Part shown: positions 12,026 to 24,566 of the stretch, one piece after another
Position numbering within the stretch: the stretch's first letter is position 1
How the letters are laid out: each line of letters starts with the position of its first letter
Source: Helopsaltes ochotensis
Lineage: Eukaryota; Chordata; Aves; Passeriformes; Locustellidae
Reading direction: 5' to 3'
DNA length: 64,000 nucleotides
Assembly: GCA_013400155.1 (NCBI GenBank)
Contig: VXBM01000266.1
Span: 286,775-350,774, forward strand
Notes under the pieces: generated by a model
Told to the model about the DNA's origin: nothing
Seen by the model: the letters and a program-made list of their open reading frames with translations, nothing else
Databases searched by the model: none
Translations under genes and position numbers: made by a program

Positions 12026-15000
12026 TCTTTAGCCAACTTACACTCTCACAGTTCCATAGCAAGTATTTATGAAACAACTGTTTCATCCACCACAGAACAA
12101 TGGCAATTGTTCTATTTAGAACTATTTAGAAATGCTCGGAAAGCCCATGGGATACTTCCATAGCTACAATATAAAAAGTAAGAAAGCCTCTTGCTGCAAT
12201 TAAAAGTTAAACTACATGATTTGATTACAGGAAGACCTATAAAATTATCCTTCAGAGCAACTAAAACATCCACCAGGTGAGTAGATCACAGGAACCCAGG
12301 TTCTTCACTTCAGTGTAGATACTGAGGATAAAATGCTCTGACAGAAATGGGTAAGGCTGAGGCAGATGGCCCAGGCCAGAGGACAAGCCCTGGGGAGAGG
12401 CCAAACATGGGATGTCTAGCACTGATGCTTGAGGGAGAGAGGCACAGCAGGAACACCACAATCACAATCCTCAGTGATGGACAACGAATGGGAACAGTAA
12501 AAGTGCATTGCACTTTTTTATTATTTACACATGGATATGTGCAGTGACCAGTGGCCTCATTTTGTTCTGAGTTTTGTTTGTGAGAAGCAGCACTAAGAGA
12601 GAAAGGCATCCCAAAATTTCACTTCAGCTGACTTCAGGTACTTCACTTTGATAGCTAAGTGAGTTGGCAGGTCTTCCTAGGCTCCCTACACAGTCAGTAA
12701 AAATCAGACTTCTGCAGATGGTGATTCAGAGTAGAATGTTAATGCAGGTGTTCTTTATCATCTCCAGGGGAGAATTTCTCTTTCCATAAGCTGCCCAGGA
12801 TTCTATTCAACTAAAGCTGCATCCATTATCTTCCTGAGCTTCCCTACTGGGCATACCTCTGTTTTCATGGATAGACTTGCCACCCCATTTCTTCCTAACT
12901 CAAGTCCAGTGGAGAAAATAAAATTCCCTAGAACAGCCTCTTCTTTTAAGCTCTAGTTTTACTTTATGATCTGTGTTTTTTCTCTTGCAATTGAACTTTG
13001 CAGTCAGATCAGGAGATTAGTTTGCCCTTGCAAGTCTGACAAAAGTCAGAGGGGCTCGGTAAGAGGTGCTGCAGATTTGACTCAGTGAATTCTGTTCCAG
13101 CACACTGGGTTTAATGTAAGCATACTACAGTGAGATGGTATCATAAACCACAGATAGGAGCAGGTGAGAGACAGAAAAAGATTCCAAATGAGAACAAAGG
13201 AATGCTTAGAATGCAAAGATCGTAATTATTTACTTATATGGATAAAGTTATATAGCAGAGAGCTTGCAGTGAGACAAAGAGTTCTTGGATTCAGGGCATA
13301 TATTTGTATATCCATTTATTGAAAGTATGACATTTACTTTGCTTGTAAAAGGTTTGAAAGGATGTTAAACTGGAAACCTCTAAAAGGACTCAGATTCTAA
13401 GGAAAATAGCATATATTTTACCCAAAAATTGTATTATCTAAAATTCAAATGGTTGGAAACCTTTCTTAGCTAGAACCTTCGTGTTAACTGGGCACCTGCT
13501 ACATTTCAAGATAGATTTTAAATATCTGATAAGCCACAGCATACCTACTTAATGTTAAGCAGAATCCAAAGAATAATCTTTTTAAATTTTTTTTTTTTGT
13601 TAGCTTGTCCAAACATAAACAAAGTAATAGAACCACTCACTTCTGACAGGTCAGGTAAGTTTGTCTTGAAGCCAGTACCCCAGTAACATTTGAATCTTTT
13701 AATAAATCTAGAAAAACGTGGCATTCTGCACATATATGGCACTCCTTCTGAACGGTGACAAACAACAATCATTTGTTTTTATCGCAACCATGATTTGCAT
13801 CCTCCAAGCACATAGGTCAGACAAGTTTAAGCTGAGTTACAGATAAAAATAGTTTAATAACTCCATCATAAACATTACAGAGTGAAGTGGGTTTTTTTCA
13901 TTTAAATTAGGTTTTAAATGGTCTTGAATCTAATCTCTGAATCTAATTTCAGATCACATGGCAATTTCTTCCTTCTGAAGTTTACATCAAAATTCCAAAA
14001 TTTGTGTTAAAAACTAATCTATATATACTGAAGTATTTTTTAAATCCAACATTTACAGCCAAAACTGGGAAAAGGAACAAGGTCACTCAGTGGAAGGAAG
14101 TCATCAGTGGATATACATCCAAGCAGCTTTCATTCTTCAAAACAGTAAAATATCATGCTTTTTACTATCTTTCAAAATAAAATTGAGAGTCATAATGAAT
14201 TAGAAGCACACATTATACTGCATTTAGGTGTGTTTTTAATTGATACCATATTTAGTTTCCAATTCAGATTTTACATTCAGTGTCACCACCATAAGTGAAA
14301 ATTTTAAATGGGTTTTTTTTGTCTTTAACATTATTAATGAGAAAAAATTTAAGAGTATTTTCTAGATAGTCTCTGGGCAGATGTCTGTGTATTTGCTGTA
14401 TGAGTAAGCAGTGAGAATTTTCTTATACCAAGTCTGAAAGATTTTAAAAGCAGAAGAGTAAAAACAACAAGCTTTGTTAAAGCCTAGAAACCCTTAATCT
14501 TTTATTTATCTGTACACATGCCAGCTTTATGCTTCCTCAAATCATATTGCAATGGTTGAGTGGACTGGCTCATGCTTAGAAAAAACCTAACTTCTACCTC
14601 AGATGTTTTATTTCTATTTAAACTGGCACATTCCTTCTTTCTCCTCCCCATGTCACTGTGTGTGAGGGCAGCTTTCCTTCACAAAAATTCAAGAAGAGTG
14701 GCTTAGGTTTAGTATATTTTATTGATCTGCAAAACACGTTTACTTGGGAGCAATAAACCATTAAGTCTAAAGGCACTTCCTCTCAGCATTTATACATTTC
14801 CATAAACAGCTTCTTTGACAAGATGCAGCCTGCAAAAATGTAACACAGAATGAATTCATTTATCTCAAGTTTTGCATGCATAAAGGTGTATGTAGCAGCA
14901 GGATGGTCTTGCTGCAAGAGTAAAGCATGACAATCAGATTTGGAGAGTAAAAAGAAGGTAAAAGCACATTTAAATATTCTGTATTGCATCTGTGTTTCAT

Positions 15001-17702
15001 ATAGAGAGATGGTGGTACAGGACAGGCAGCATTTAGGTGAATGGCAGGGGTTATAAGAGCTCATATAGAGACATCTGCATAGGTCCAAAAAATTCCAGGG
15101 TCAAATCTGTCCTGGAAATATAGCACGCCTACCGATTGAATGTACATTTACAGGGTGAACTCTTGAATTTTCTTATCACACAAATCTTAAGTTTTATTTT
15201 GCTCCCAGCAAAAGTTTTTATCAAGGATGATAAACTTAATTTCTGAACACCTGGAAAAAGCTATTAAAATAGGCAGGAAACTCTTCTGTCAACATCATAG
15301 CAACATTTAGCTGAGTTTGCCATAACTTTTCTAGCTGTATCTAAGAGAAAAATTTTAAGTCTTTTGCTATTAGAGATAAGCAGAGGGATATTACATATTA
15401 CTGCAAAGAGTAATATGGTACACTATCTTTACTCCTGACCAGTAACTAATTACTCTTTGTAAAACTGAATTAGCATCTGAGTACACTCCACTTGAAAATA
15501 TTACTACTAAGTAGACAGTTGTTCAAAACCAGTCATGTTAATTCCCTCCTTATCTATACCAATGTAGATAATCCTGTTTTGATTATGTGCACTGTTGTCA
15601 AAGTACTAGGCTACCCTGAACTGCAAGCTAACTTCACTGTTTTCCAAACATAAAAGATCAAACACAGTGACTAAAATGATGAATGTGATGGATTAGAAAT
15701 GGAATGAGTCATTTGTGAAGAATATGGGTATTCTTTTATCTCATTCAAATGCTGGGTTTCAAAGAGATTGTTTCAGAGCAATTCTCTCATGTTAGCAGTA
15801 TCCCAAAATACAGGGAATACTGTATTATTAAACAAGGTCTCATAGTGTATATCTCTCTCTGCTCCAGTCCACTTCACAGGAGACTGTCATGAACATTTTG
15901 TAATAAACACCAATAATTCAAAACAAAGAGAAAAAGTTAAGGTACTGCCAATAATGTGTTTTTAAAAGTTTTTTGGGGGAAATGCTTTTACTTTTGCAGC
16001 TAAATTAGATAGATTAGTACATTATTTATATTAGGGTTTTTTGAGAAATATTAATAATTTTTTAATGATAATATTGGTTTTTCCCTAACACAAGGAAAAG
16101 AAACCCAGTGCAAATTAAATGTGGCATATGGCCAGAGAAAATCTCACCATGGGCTTGGTTCTTTTCCTTACATTGTCAATAATATCTCATAAAGCATAAA
16201 TGAACAAATATAAAAATCCATATAGCAGAAAGAAAACAAAATATATTTAAAGGGCATTCAGTAGTTTAAGCTATTAATACTAAAAGTATCCACTTCTTGC
16301 TGTTACAATTAATATGCAAGCATCTGTACATATATATAGAAGACATTAAAAATTTACTCATTAGTAGCAACATTAAATAATACGCTGCATATTTCAGAGA
16401 ATATGAAGATTTTCCAATACAAAATCTTTTCCATCATTTCTATTATATTCAATTTTCCAAAAGTTTTAGATCTTTATTTGAATTAGTTCAGGTTGAATCT
16501 GCTCAAATGAGTATATGTGCAGAAAGCAGGAAGAGCAGGAAAGCAGGTGGACGAGAGCAATCTCGAAATTATCCTATATTTTTAAAAAGGGCAAAATACA
16601 TGCAGCCTACACCCAAATGAATTGTGTATATCCCTGGCTTATTTGTATAAATAGTACGGGCAAAACCATTTCAGACATGAAGGAAAATTAATAGGCTAAA
16701 ACAAATGGAAGAAAATATAATGCCATATATTTCCTCTTTTTATCACGTTTTGTAACCAGAAGTGAATGCAAATTGAGAGTTCCAGTTTCACAGAGAAGCT
16801 TTTAGCTTCATTCAAATTTAAATTCAAGTAAAAAGATGAAATGTTAAAATTTACATGGAGAGAGAAGTTCATAAATAACCAGATTTTTAAAAGAAATACT
16901 ATAAAACCCTCTTTTCTTTATCTGAGATTTTGGGAATTCAGATTACAGATCTGATAGACTACTGACATAGGTCTGGTAGACACAGACCTGTATCTCAAGT
17001 TTCTCATGTATCAGAGTGACTCAGTTTAGAATTACGTGAAACACGTGAACCAGAACAAAATATCTTGCTTTGATTTCTTTCTAATGTGAAACGTAAGCAT
17101 TCTAAATGTGCAATTTCAGATGGCTATTTCTTCATGTCTAATTGCATCCCAGTAGAGACTTCTCTCCAGATGCACTTTAAATATTAGAATGACTCAGATG
17201 TTGAATAGCAGTGTATAGAAAATTCAAATTTGACATGGCAAAACCCATCAGGTAAAAGCAGTAAAATCAGTGCTCTTGAGAAAATCTGATTGTAATAATG
17301 ACCCTTTGACAAAAATGTGCACCTTGGGCAAACCACATTTTTGTACAGTCTTAAATCATACAGTTTAAGAATTAGGCTGTGCATTTTAATTAAGGTTTGC
17401 AATGAAAAAGGGGAAGATTTGCTGAAGAACAGCTGTATATTAATGGTATTCATCTGGATATATTGGGTATATACTGGGTTTATTCTGGGAAACCTGGTCT
17501 GGCATAAATATTCCAAGAGTTCAGTTTTTGGATACTCCAATCACAAGAGAAAAGGCCACCCATGGAGAGTTACTTCAAAGTAATTTTTTTCACACTTATG
17601 TTCCAGTTCAATCCAGAGTACCACTACATGCAGATAAATATTTTAAATTTACAGAGCAAAGTAGACTGATCCAGCTACTCCAAGAACAAAGGGAATGCTC
17701 TC

Positions 17703-17746
17703 TTCCTACAACACTGGGTTGTTGTAGGAACTCTGTTCCTACAACA
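17703..17746. repeat. Three-arm inverted/direct repeat (11-bp units)
   Basis: TTCCTACAACA occurs at 17703-17713 and 17736-17746, and its exact reverse complement TGTTGTAGGAA lies between them at 17720-17730. The spacers are CTGGGT (6 bases) and CTCTG (5 bases). The middle arm can pair with either outer arm, giving two mutually exclusive perfect 11-bp hairpins. Confidence 0.95.
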
Positions 17747-17865
17747 GAGAATCTGCTTTTGGCCATGTGGTGCTTATAACACCTCCTGGATATTTACTCC
17801 AGGGCAAAAGTGGGATACAAGGTCCTAAAACATGACAGGTCCAATTTATGCTTTTACTTTAGTTC

Positions 17866-17882
17866 TTTTTTTTTTTTTTTTT
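17866..17882. repeat. T17 homopolymer
   Basis: Seventeen consecutive T residues lie in intron 3. There is no sign of a retrotransposed sequence beside it. Confidence 0.9.
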
Positions 17883-18862
17883 AACTAAAAAAATGGCTTA
17901 GGGAACACCTTATGAAGTCTTTATTTTTCCCTTTCCCTGTGTTTGATGTCTATCAAACACAACATCAGGCTTTACAATATTAGGTGCAATTTCTTCTATT
18001 CTTTCCACTGTAAGGCTTAGATAAAATATTTTGCAGTTTACAGTTACTAGAAATCCCTTCACAATATACTGCAGAATAAGCATTTATGAGTTGTGTTGAT
18101 TCTTGAGGGAGAAAGACGGAAACTAAATTTTGATGACAAATAAGCAAGTTCTTCCTTGCATCTGCTTCTTGACATATTTCCACTAGCTCTTTCAAAAGCT
18201 CAGAAAAAAGCATGGAAATAAGTCAGTATCTTTTAAGTGTATCAACTTGATTTTGTATGCTCCCTCTAAACAATTTTTTCTCATCCCATGTAGGGAAGAC
18301 CAGCTTTTGATCTGAAAGGAACAGAAGCCTGCAAGGCAGCCAACTAATTCATTGGAAAAGTCATCCTCTTTAGCACCTATTATCACATCAGCAATATATT
18401 GCCACAATCAACACTTCCAAACGTGTGTCCTAATTTGGATCCCTCCTCTTGGTTGCATTAGGCACCGATATCTACTGAAATAACTATCACCAGGAGCATT
18501 AAATAATTACATGAATACTATAACATTATTTTTAAGCATTTTAGTAAGAGTAAGGTAAGGTGGCAGGGCTTATGACAATAGTTGAGTTTGCAATGCTAAA
18601 CAATTTTCAGAATTGGTGGAATTGCGTGATTACGACTGGGAATACCTTCTCTGAATGACTCTTTTCCCTTTTGAAGCAGCTATAATCCAGATATTGAAGT
18701 ATAACTTCCCATATTTTTAAACTTTTAGAAATTTTTAAACCTCCCTGTAATTGATTTTGCACGTTTATTTTTCAGTTCTTAAGGTTATACATCGGAACTA
18801 TCTCATGATGTTAAGACAATAGAGTAAAATTTGTAATCTGAGAAGATATTGACAGCAAAAAT

Positions 18863-18878
18863 AATATATATATATATA
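18863..18878. repeat. Short AT dinucleotide run
   Basis: About eight TA/AT units lie in an AT-rich stretch. This is low-complexity sequence. Confidence 0.8.
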
Positions 18879-21800
18879 AAGAAATCTCAGTAACAGTAAG
18901 ATTGGGGAAAATAACTGTTTTTATCTAAGCACATGAGAAATCTACTGTAAAAAACACAGTCCAAAGTATATGAAACATCAAAAAATATATAGATTATTAC
19001 ACCAAAGAGGTTGGAAGAAAACAAGGAGTTTGGGAAGAAGAATTATTAAAATTATTACTACTTCCCATTCTAGGTCTGTAAAAGCAGACTACCTGCTAAC
19101 CTGTCAGAGAACAGAACAATGTGTCAAAACCTATGTGGGCTTCCTAGATCCTCAGCAATTGTGGTAAAAATGAGAACCTGATTTGTTTTCCTCCTCATTG
19201 ATCACGACACACTGAATTAAATCAAGAGTGTCCTCAGATACCCTATTTCTCCAGTTCCCACTAGCTTGGCATAGAATTTTGGTGTCGCAGTTAATGCATG
19301 CCCTCAGTCTGCATTAAACCTGCCTTGTCTTTTAGCACTGCACATCCAAAAAATTTTCCTCTGCAGTTTCTTTTACTGTCAAATCACACAAATTAATATA
19401 TTTTCCTGAGCTTATATATTTTTAGGCCTATCACATCTTGCCAGACCAGTGAAACAGGTCATTACTTCATCATCTTAATGCAGGAGGAAGCAGACTGACC
19501 TCAGTGACTAGGTCAGTGCTGAGGGCAGGAGAGACCAGCAACTGAATTCTGAACAGCTGCACATAATAGAAGCAATATAATTACTCACTGTAGATTTAAA
19601 AATGTGTCTTAGGTCTAAAAATGTCAGTTACATATTGTTGCTACTAATATTACTGTATTTCCAAATTGTGAATTGTGTTGTAAACAGAGTATCTGACATG
19701 AGCAATTCTAGTAATTTTGATTCCAGTCCATCTCTGATTTGTAATTTCACACTTTTATCTGTTCCAAGAAGCACTGAGCTAACTAAATAGACACACATTA
19801 ATATAAATATATGAGTATAAAATACATTAGAATAAAACTATACCTCACCAGATCCTCAGTGCCTCTAGGAATCCGATGATTCCCATATGGTCCATACTTT
19901 TTAAGCACCCAATATAGAACTGTGGGATTTGATTTACATAAGCATTTATTGCTGAGCATTGCAAATGAAATCAGAGGAATCTAATGCTTTAAATGTGGCT
20001 CTATAATATTTTATAATAATAAAAATGTACTCAGAAACATTTGTGAAGCTCTAAATGATGACTATCATATAACGATCAAATGCAGAAAAATCTCATGAGA
20101 AAATTAGATTCCATAATTGCCAACTATAGGGAAGAAGGTGCTAAGCTGATGCATTATCAAAAAGGACAAAACCCAAGGCAGAATAACACATCAAAATGAC
20201 TGCAATGAAATCCTTGAGCTCCACTAAGTAAAGCAGAGCTCTTACCAGGAAAAAAAAAAAAAGTGATTGTTAATTGAAAATGGTGCTCATTAGAAAGAAA
20301 TGTTGAGAAATAAAATTATAGTTTTGGGTGGTATACTAATTAGCTTTTATATACATTACATATATGTTAGCATAGTTCTTAGGGCATTATAAATCCTAAC
20401 CATTTCCTGCCTTTCTGAATTTCCCCATCAAATATTCATTTAAGTAATTCATTTTATAATGAGAGAGACTTCCAGATTCTACAGCAGAAATTCCCCAGTT
20501 CTTTTACTAGCAATGCTGATACCATCAGAGATGAAGGTCTGATTCTTTTGCCTCTGAGGAAATGATGAAACACAAATGGGCATCAATACAATGTAACATC
20601 CCAGGTTACTAAATCCATCCTTGAACACCCCGAGAGCTGCAAACAATTCAACTGCAAGGACAGAAAGGAAAAGACAAAACAAAATAAATCAGAGTACCTG
20701 AAGGGCTCTTGCTGAGCAAACATTGGCTGACTGCCAGGGGAAATGCCAGAAAAGTAAGGCCTTTCCAAAAGCTTTACAATCTCTTCTGGCTTTTAAAAAA
20801 CTCAACATTCAAGTTAAATTCTATACCTCTCCACTACACTTCAATCTCACATAGGGAACATTATAAATAAAAAATCTGTAAAGCCCAGGTAAATACCTTG
20901 CTTAAGGGACCATATGTTTTCCTAACCATACAACTAATTATTGCAAATACAGACAGGAAAATATCGGTTGGGAATCTTCAGATACTGTTAGTAATGATCT
21001 GCTGCAAGGTATGCTTTATCACAGGCTGTGATGCTTAGAAGGCCAGATGGCATCACTGGCAAAAGTGTCACTTCTCATCTGTACTTGCCTAGAAGCGCTC
21101 CCCATATCAGACATGACTAGCTGAGTTCATCAGCTGGGACCCACACACCAGTTTTGCAATTACTGCACCTGAAACTGAACACATTATCTTGGCTTGAATA
21201 GACTGACTATAGCAGAGGACCACTGTGCTTTTCTGGTTTCGTGTGTACCTAGTTTTATCAGCAAGTTTTACTCTTTATTTTCTAAGGAACTACTGGCTCA
21301 AAGTCTGAGGCATGACAAAAATGTTTAGTCTGTGAGTCATTATGAAAGTATACTAGTCTAAAGCAATGCAGATCAGAAAGCTGAGGATAAATCACACAGG
21401 GAGCTGCAGATAATAGGCTTTCTGAGCCAAGGAGAAATTACGCGGGATCATTAAGACGGTCTGCAAAACTTCTTCAGAAAAGACTTTCTTTAGGAATTTA
21501 AAAATCCTACTGTTGAAAAACTAAAATGGCATCAAAGTGCAATATACCCTCCTATAAATAAATTACTCTTATTTTGTCTGTAATGAATGGGCTGTAATGT
21601 AATGAGGGGGGCAGGCAGAAACAGCTGCTACTTACTTTCATATAATGTTTACCAGTGCTCTAATTTTTAATGACGAGTACACCGATACCTGGAAGAGTCA
21701 GCTCAGGCAGTCACTTCATTGCAAGATGAGAGCCTATGTTAGGAACTGCCAAGAGGTTCAAGCTGAGAGTACAGATACAATATGGGCTCAAAATTATTAT

Positions 21801-24404
21801 CATGGGAGAGTATATCAGTGGAATCTGAACAATTTTGTTGAACTATTTAGGCTGTAGGTTGATACAGTATTAACCAGCGATGATCTTATTCCCTTTTACA
21901 GAGAGGGCTTTCCATTTAAAGTCTCTTTTGTGTTGCACTATAAGTTTTCTATTAACTTTTCAAAGACAAAAATCTAACTAATTTGTTTTGTTTTAATTGC
22001 ATTCAATCACATTGTTCAAACAGGTAGCAGGCAACCTGCAACTTGGGTTCATTTTCCTATTCCTCTGTGACATTAAATTTAATCTAAGTTATTTTCCTTT
22101 ACAGTATTTATAAATTAAAACCATGAGCATGCCTGATACTTTCGTGTATCAGTTTAGACAGATGAAACACGATAAGGCTTAAAAAATTCTTGCACTCTGC
22201 AGCCTGAAGCAACTAATGTGCAAGACAGAATGGAACTATGGAAGAGTAGGCTGGGTTGTGTCAGTTAAGAAGATGCTATGTCATCCTTCTGAGTTCCTTA
22301 TTTCCTTCCTTTATTAACAAATTATCTGCAAAAGTTTTGACTTGCTACTGACTTTCATTTTGGAAAAACTTACTTTTTCTGGCTGAGCATACATTGCCTT
22401 GAATAAGTCTTCAAGCCAGTGATCACAATTAATAAGTTTAAAATTTTACTTTGCATCCAAACCTTAGCACCAAGATGCAGTCATTTCAGTAATAAAAGTT
22501 AAAATTCAGCATCGTTATATTGTTATATGTTACAGTATACCAGGAGAGTAAGGTTTCCCTCTTGCCAAAGTTCTTGCAGTATCAGGAACGTGAAACCCTT
22601 TCAAATTCCAAAGTCATCTGTCAGACTCTGAATACAACAGAAAAGCAGATAACCACCATTATCATCATTATTAACCCCCTTCTGTTTCTGCTATCATTTC
22701 AGAGAACTGATATCCATGACAGCTTCCCTGTCTTTTTTTAGTGTTAAAGAATTCATTCCCAGAGCCTGGAAAACAACTAGGAAATATCTTGTAACACCAC
22801 GACACATATAGAAAGGTCTAGACATTTTCCCTAACAAGGGTCTTAAATATGCTCCCAATTCCAGGCTGGCAGCCCACCACTCCTTCTCTTGCCACTGGCC
22901 TACAAGACTGCCTGTGCTGTGAACTTTATATTCAAAGTTCTCCCCAATGTTCATTCAGCATAAACAATTCAGTTGATGATTAAAAAAAAAAAATGCTGCA
23001 ACTTTCAGAAAGGATCTTTCCAATATTATGCGGACAGTAAAAAGAGAATATTGCTTCCATTAAAAAAAACCCTGAATGTGGGTAGGCAGAAAGAAGGGTT
23101 TGAGCATGTGCATAGTGTGTACAGCTTTCTTAAGACTGAATGTAGGTCTTAAGGAGCACAGAGAATTTAATAGTTTAATGTTTTCTAAAAGTTAAATACT
23201 TCAATTAAGTGTAATCCAAGGCTCCCCTTCATACACTAGCACAATTTTCATCCAGATCTTCAAAAAGGTGGTAGAAAACTTACGCTTTATAAACGTGAAT
23301 GGAAGATGTTAGAAAGCAGAACACAGAATACAGCAGAATGGAAAGATGTGCCAGTCAGCACTGCGGTGACCTACTTTCATTGTAGCAATCCCATTTTTGA
23401 AGATATGTTAGTATTTTTTTTAGAAAAGCAGGCACAATGAGGTGTCAGCAAACATGCTGGTTATCATTAAAGATGTTGCCTGATGACTGCAAATACTTGT
23501 CTGTATGACTGACAGTCTTAGTCAAGGAGCTCCCACATTAATGCGCAGTATCATGTTCCTAAAGGAACAAATGCTGTTATGGTTCTACAGTAGGAATATG
23601 TGACACTGAGCAAGATGCCTGTCTACAGTAAAGGTAATGGTTTATGGATCCTAAGATTACAAAACCTGGAGAGACGCATAGTTTCAGATTACCAATTAGA
23701 GAGCTGCCTGGGGCTTTTACTTTTGGCTATAGGCCCATTCCAACAATTTCACTGTATTTACTATAAAAATGTTCTATATACTGCCACATTATCTGACTTA
23801 ATTTAAAAAAAAAAAAGTATTTTTCACAGCCATTGTCCTTTAAATAGAAAGTCATTACCCATCCTTATAAATAAAGCAGAGTCACATTCTGTCCTTGAAC
23901 ATTCTCTTCCCACACAGAAAAAACTATCATACAACCCAGTCTATTTATCTTGTTTTACTTATAAAAATCTTGATCTGTGTGTTGGAAACAATGGATCATT
24001 ACATGACTCAGAAGTTTACAAACTGAGGAGAACATTACATGAAACTAATGCAAATAATCTACCTTCAGTAGCATTCTGTAACTACAACCTAAACTGAAAG
24101 CAGTGGTGAACTGAGTGTTTCCATATTTCCTTTAGTGGCTTTTTTAAGGTAATAAGGGTTAATAAACTACAATAACTTTAAAACTTGAAATATTTTCTGG
24201 CTCATTTACTGACAATGAATCAATATTGTTTTATTTACCATGAGGACTACGAAACAAACTTTAGTTCATTAGCAAGTGAGCCAACAAAATATGAAAGTAA
24301 CCTAGCAGCATATTACTAGGCATGTGTTTTTATACTAAATTCTGAAGCTAACTGTTTAGAAAAATAATGTTTAGAAAGCACAATGAAAAATGAACAATAC
24401 TTAC

Positions 24405-24566
24405 AACCATACCGTTTAGGGACACCCAGCAATCTGGTGGGAAATCCTGGAGTAATGGAACTAGAAACTGAAGACAACCATCCCAGTGGCACAGCAGGAG
24501 CATCATTCCAATCAGATTAAAGATTCTCACCACTGCGCTGGCCAGATCGTATGTCATGTGGAAAAT
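24405..24566 (-). CDS. HCN1: HCN1 exon 3 (internal exon: S4-S5 linker end, S5, start of pore turret)
   Basis: This internal exon of 54 codons starts IFHMTYDLASAVVRIF and ends CWVSLNGMV. It encodes the end of the S4-S5 linker that couples the voltage sensor to the gate, the S5 helix (about residues 8-36, with the HCN signature LLLCHWDGCLQFL), and the turret segment PLLQDFPPDCW leading into the pore. On the minus strand the acceptor is a T-rich tract ending CTGCAG before ATT, and the donor is GTAAGT directly after GTT. Both borders are phase 0, and the last valine joins the Asn-Asp-Ser of the exon at 850-1068 without a gap. The 162-bp length equals human HCN1 exon 3. The only difference from human that I note is Gly in LNGMV where human HCN1 has Glu; HCN2 also has Gly there, so this may be ancestral. 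The in-frame residues on either side of the exon are intronic read-through. Confidence 0.98.

Larger units (their letters stand above)
1069..24404 (-). other. HCN1: HCN1 intron 3 (complete, about 23.3 kb)
   Basis: The intron is bounded by the donor GTAAGT (24399-24404) and an acceptor ending TTGCAG just above 1068, read on the minus strand. It is phase 0. Contents I can support are a 27-bp tandem duplication plus an ATAGAT microsatellite (3574-3764), a duplicated segment (7369-7501 and 8753-8882), one CR1 fragment (11644-12025), a three-arm hairpin (17703-17746), a T17 run (17866-17882) and an AT dinucleotide run (18863-18878). The remaining stretches (1069-3570, 3770-7360, 8890-11640, 12030-17700 and 17890-24400) are AT-rich with only short, mutually overlapping open frames. 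None resembles a protein I know, and I see no RNA gene in them. Confidence 0.93.
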
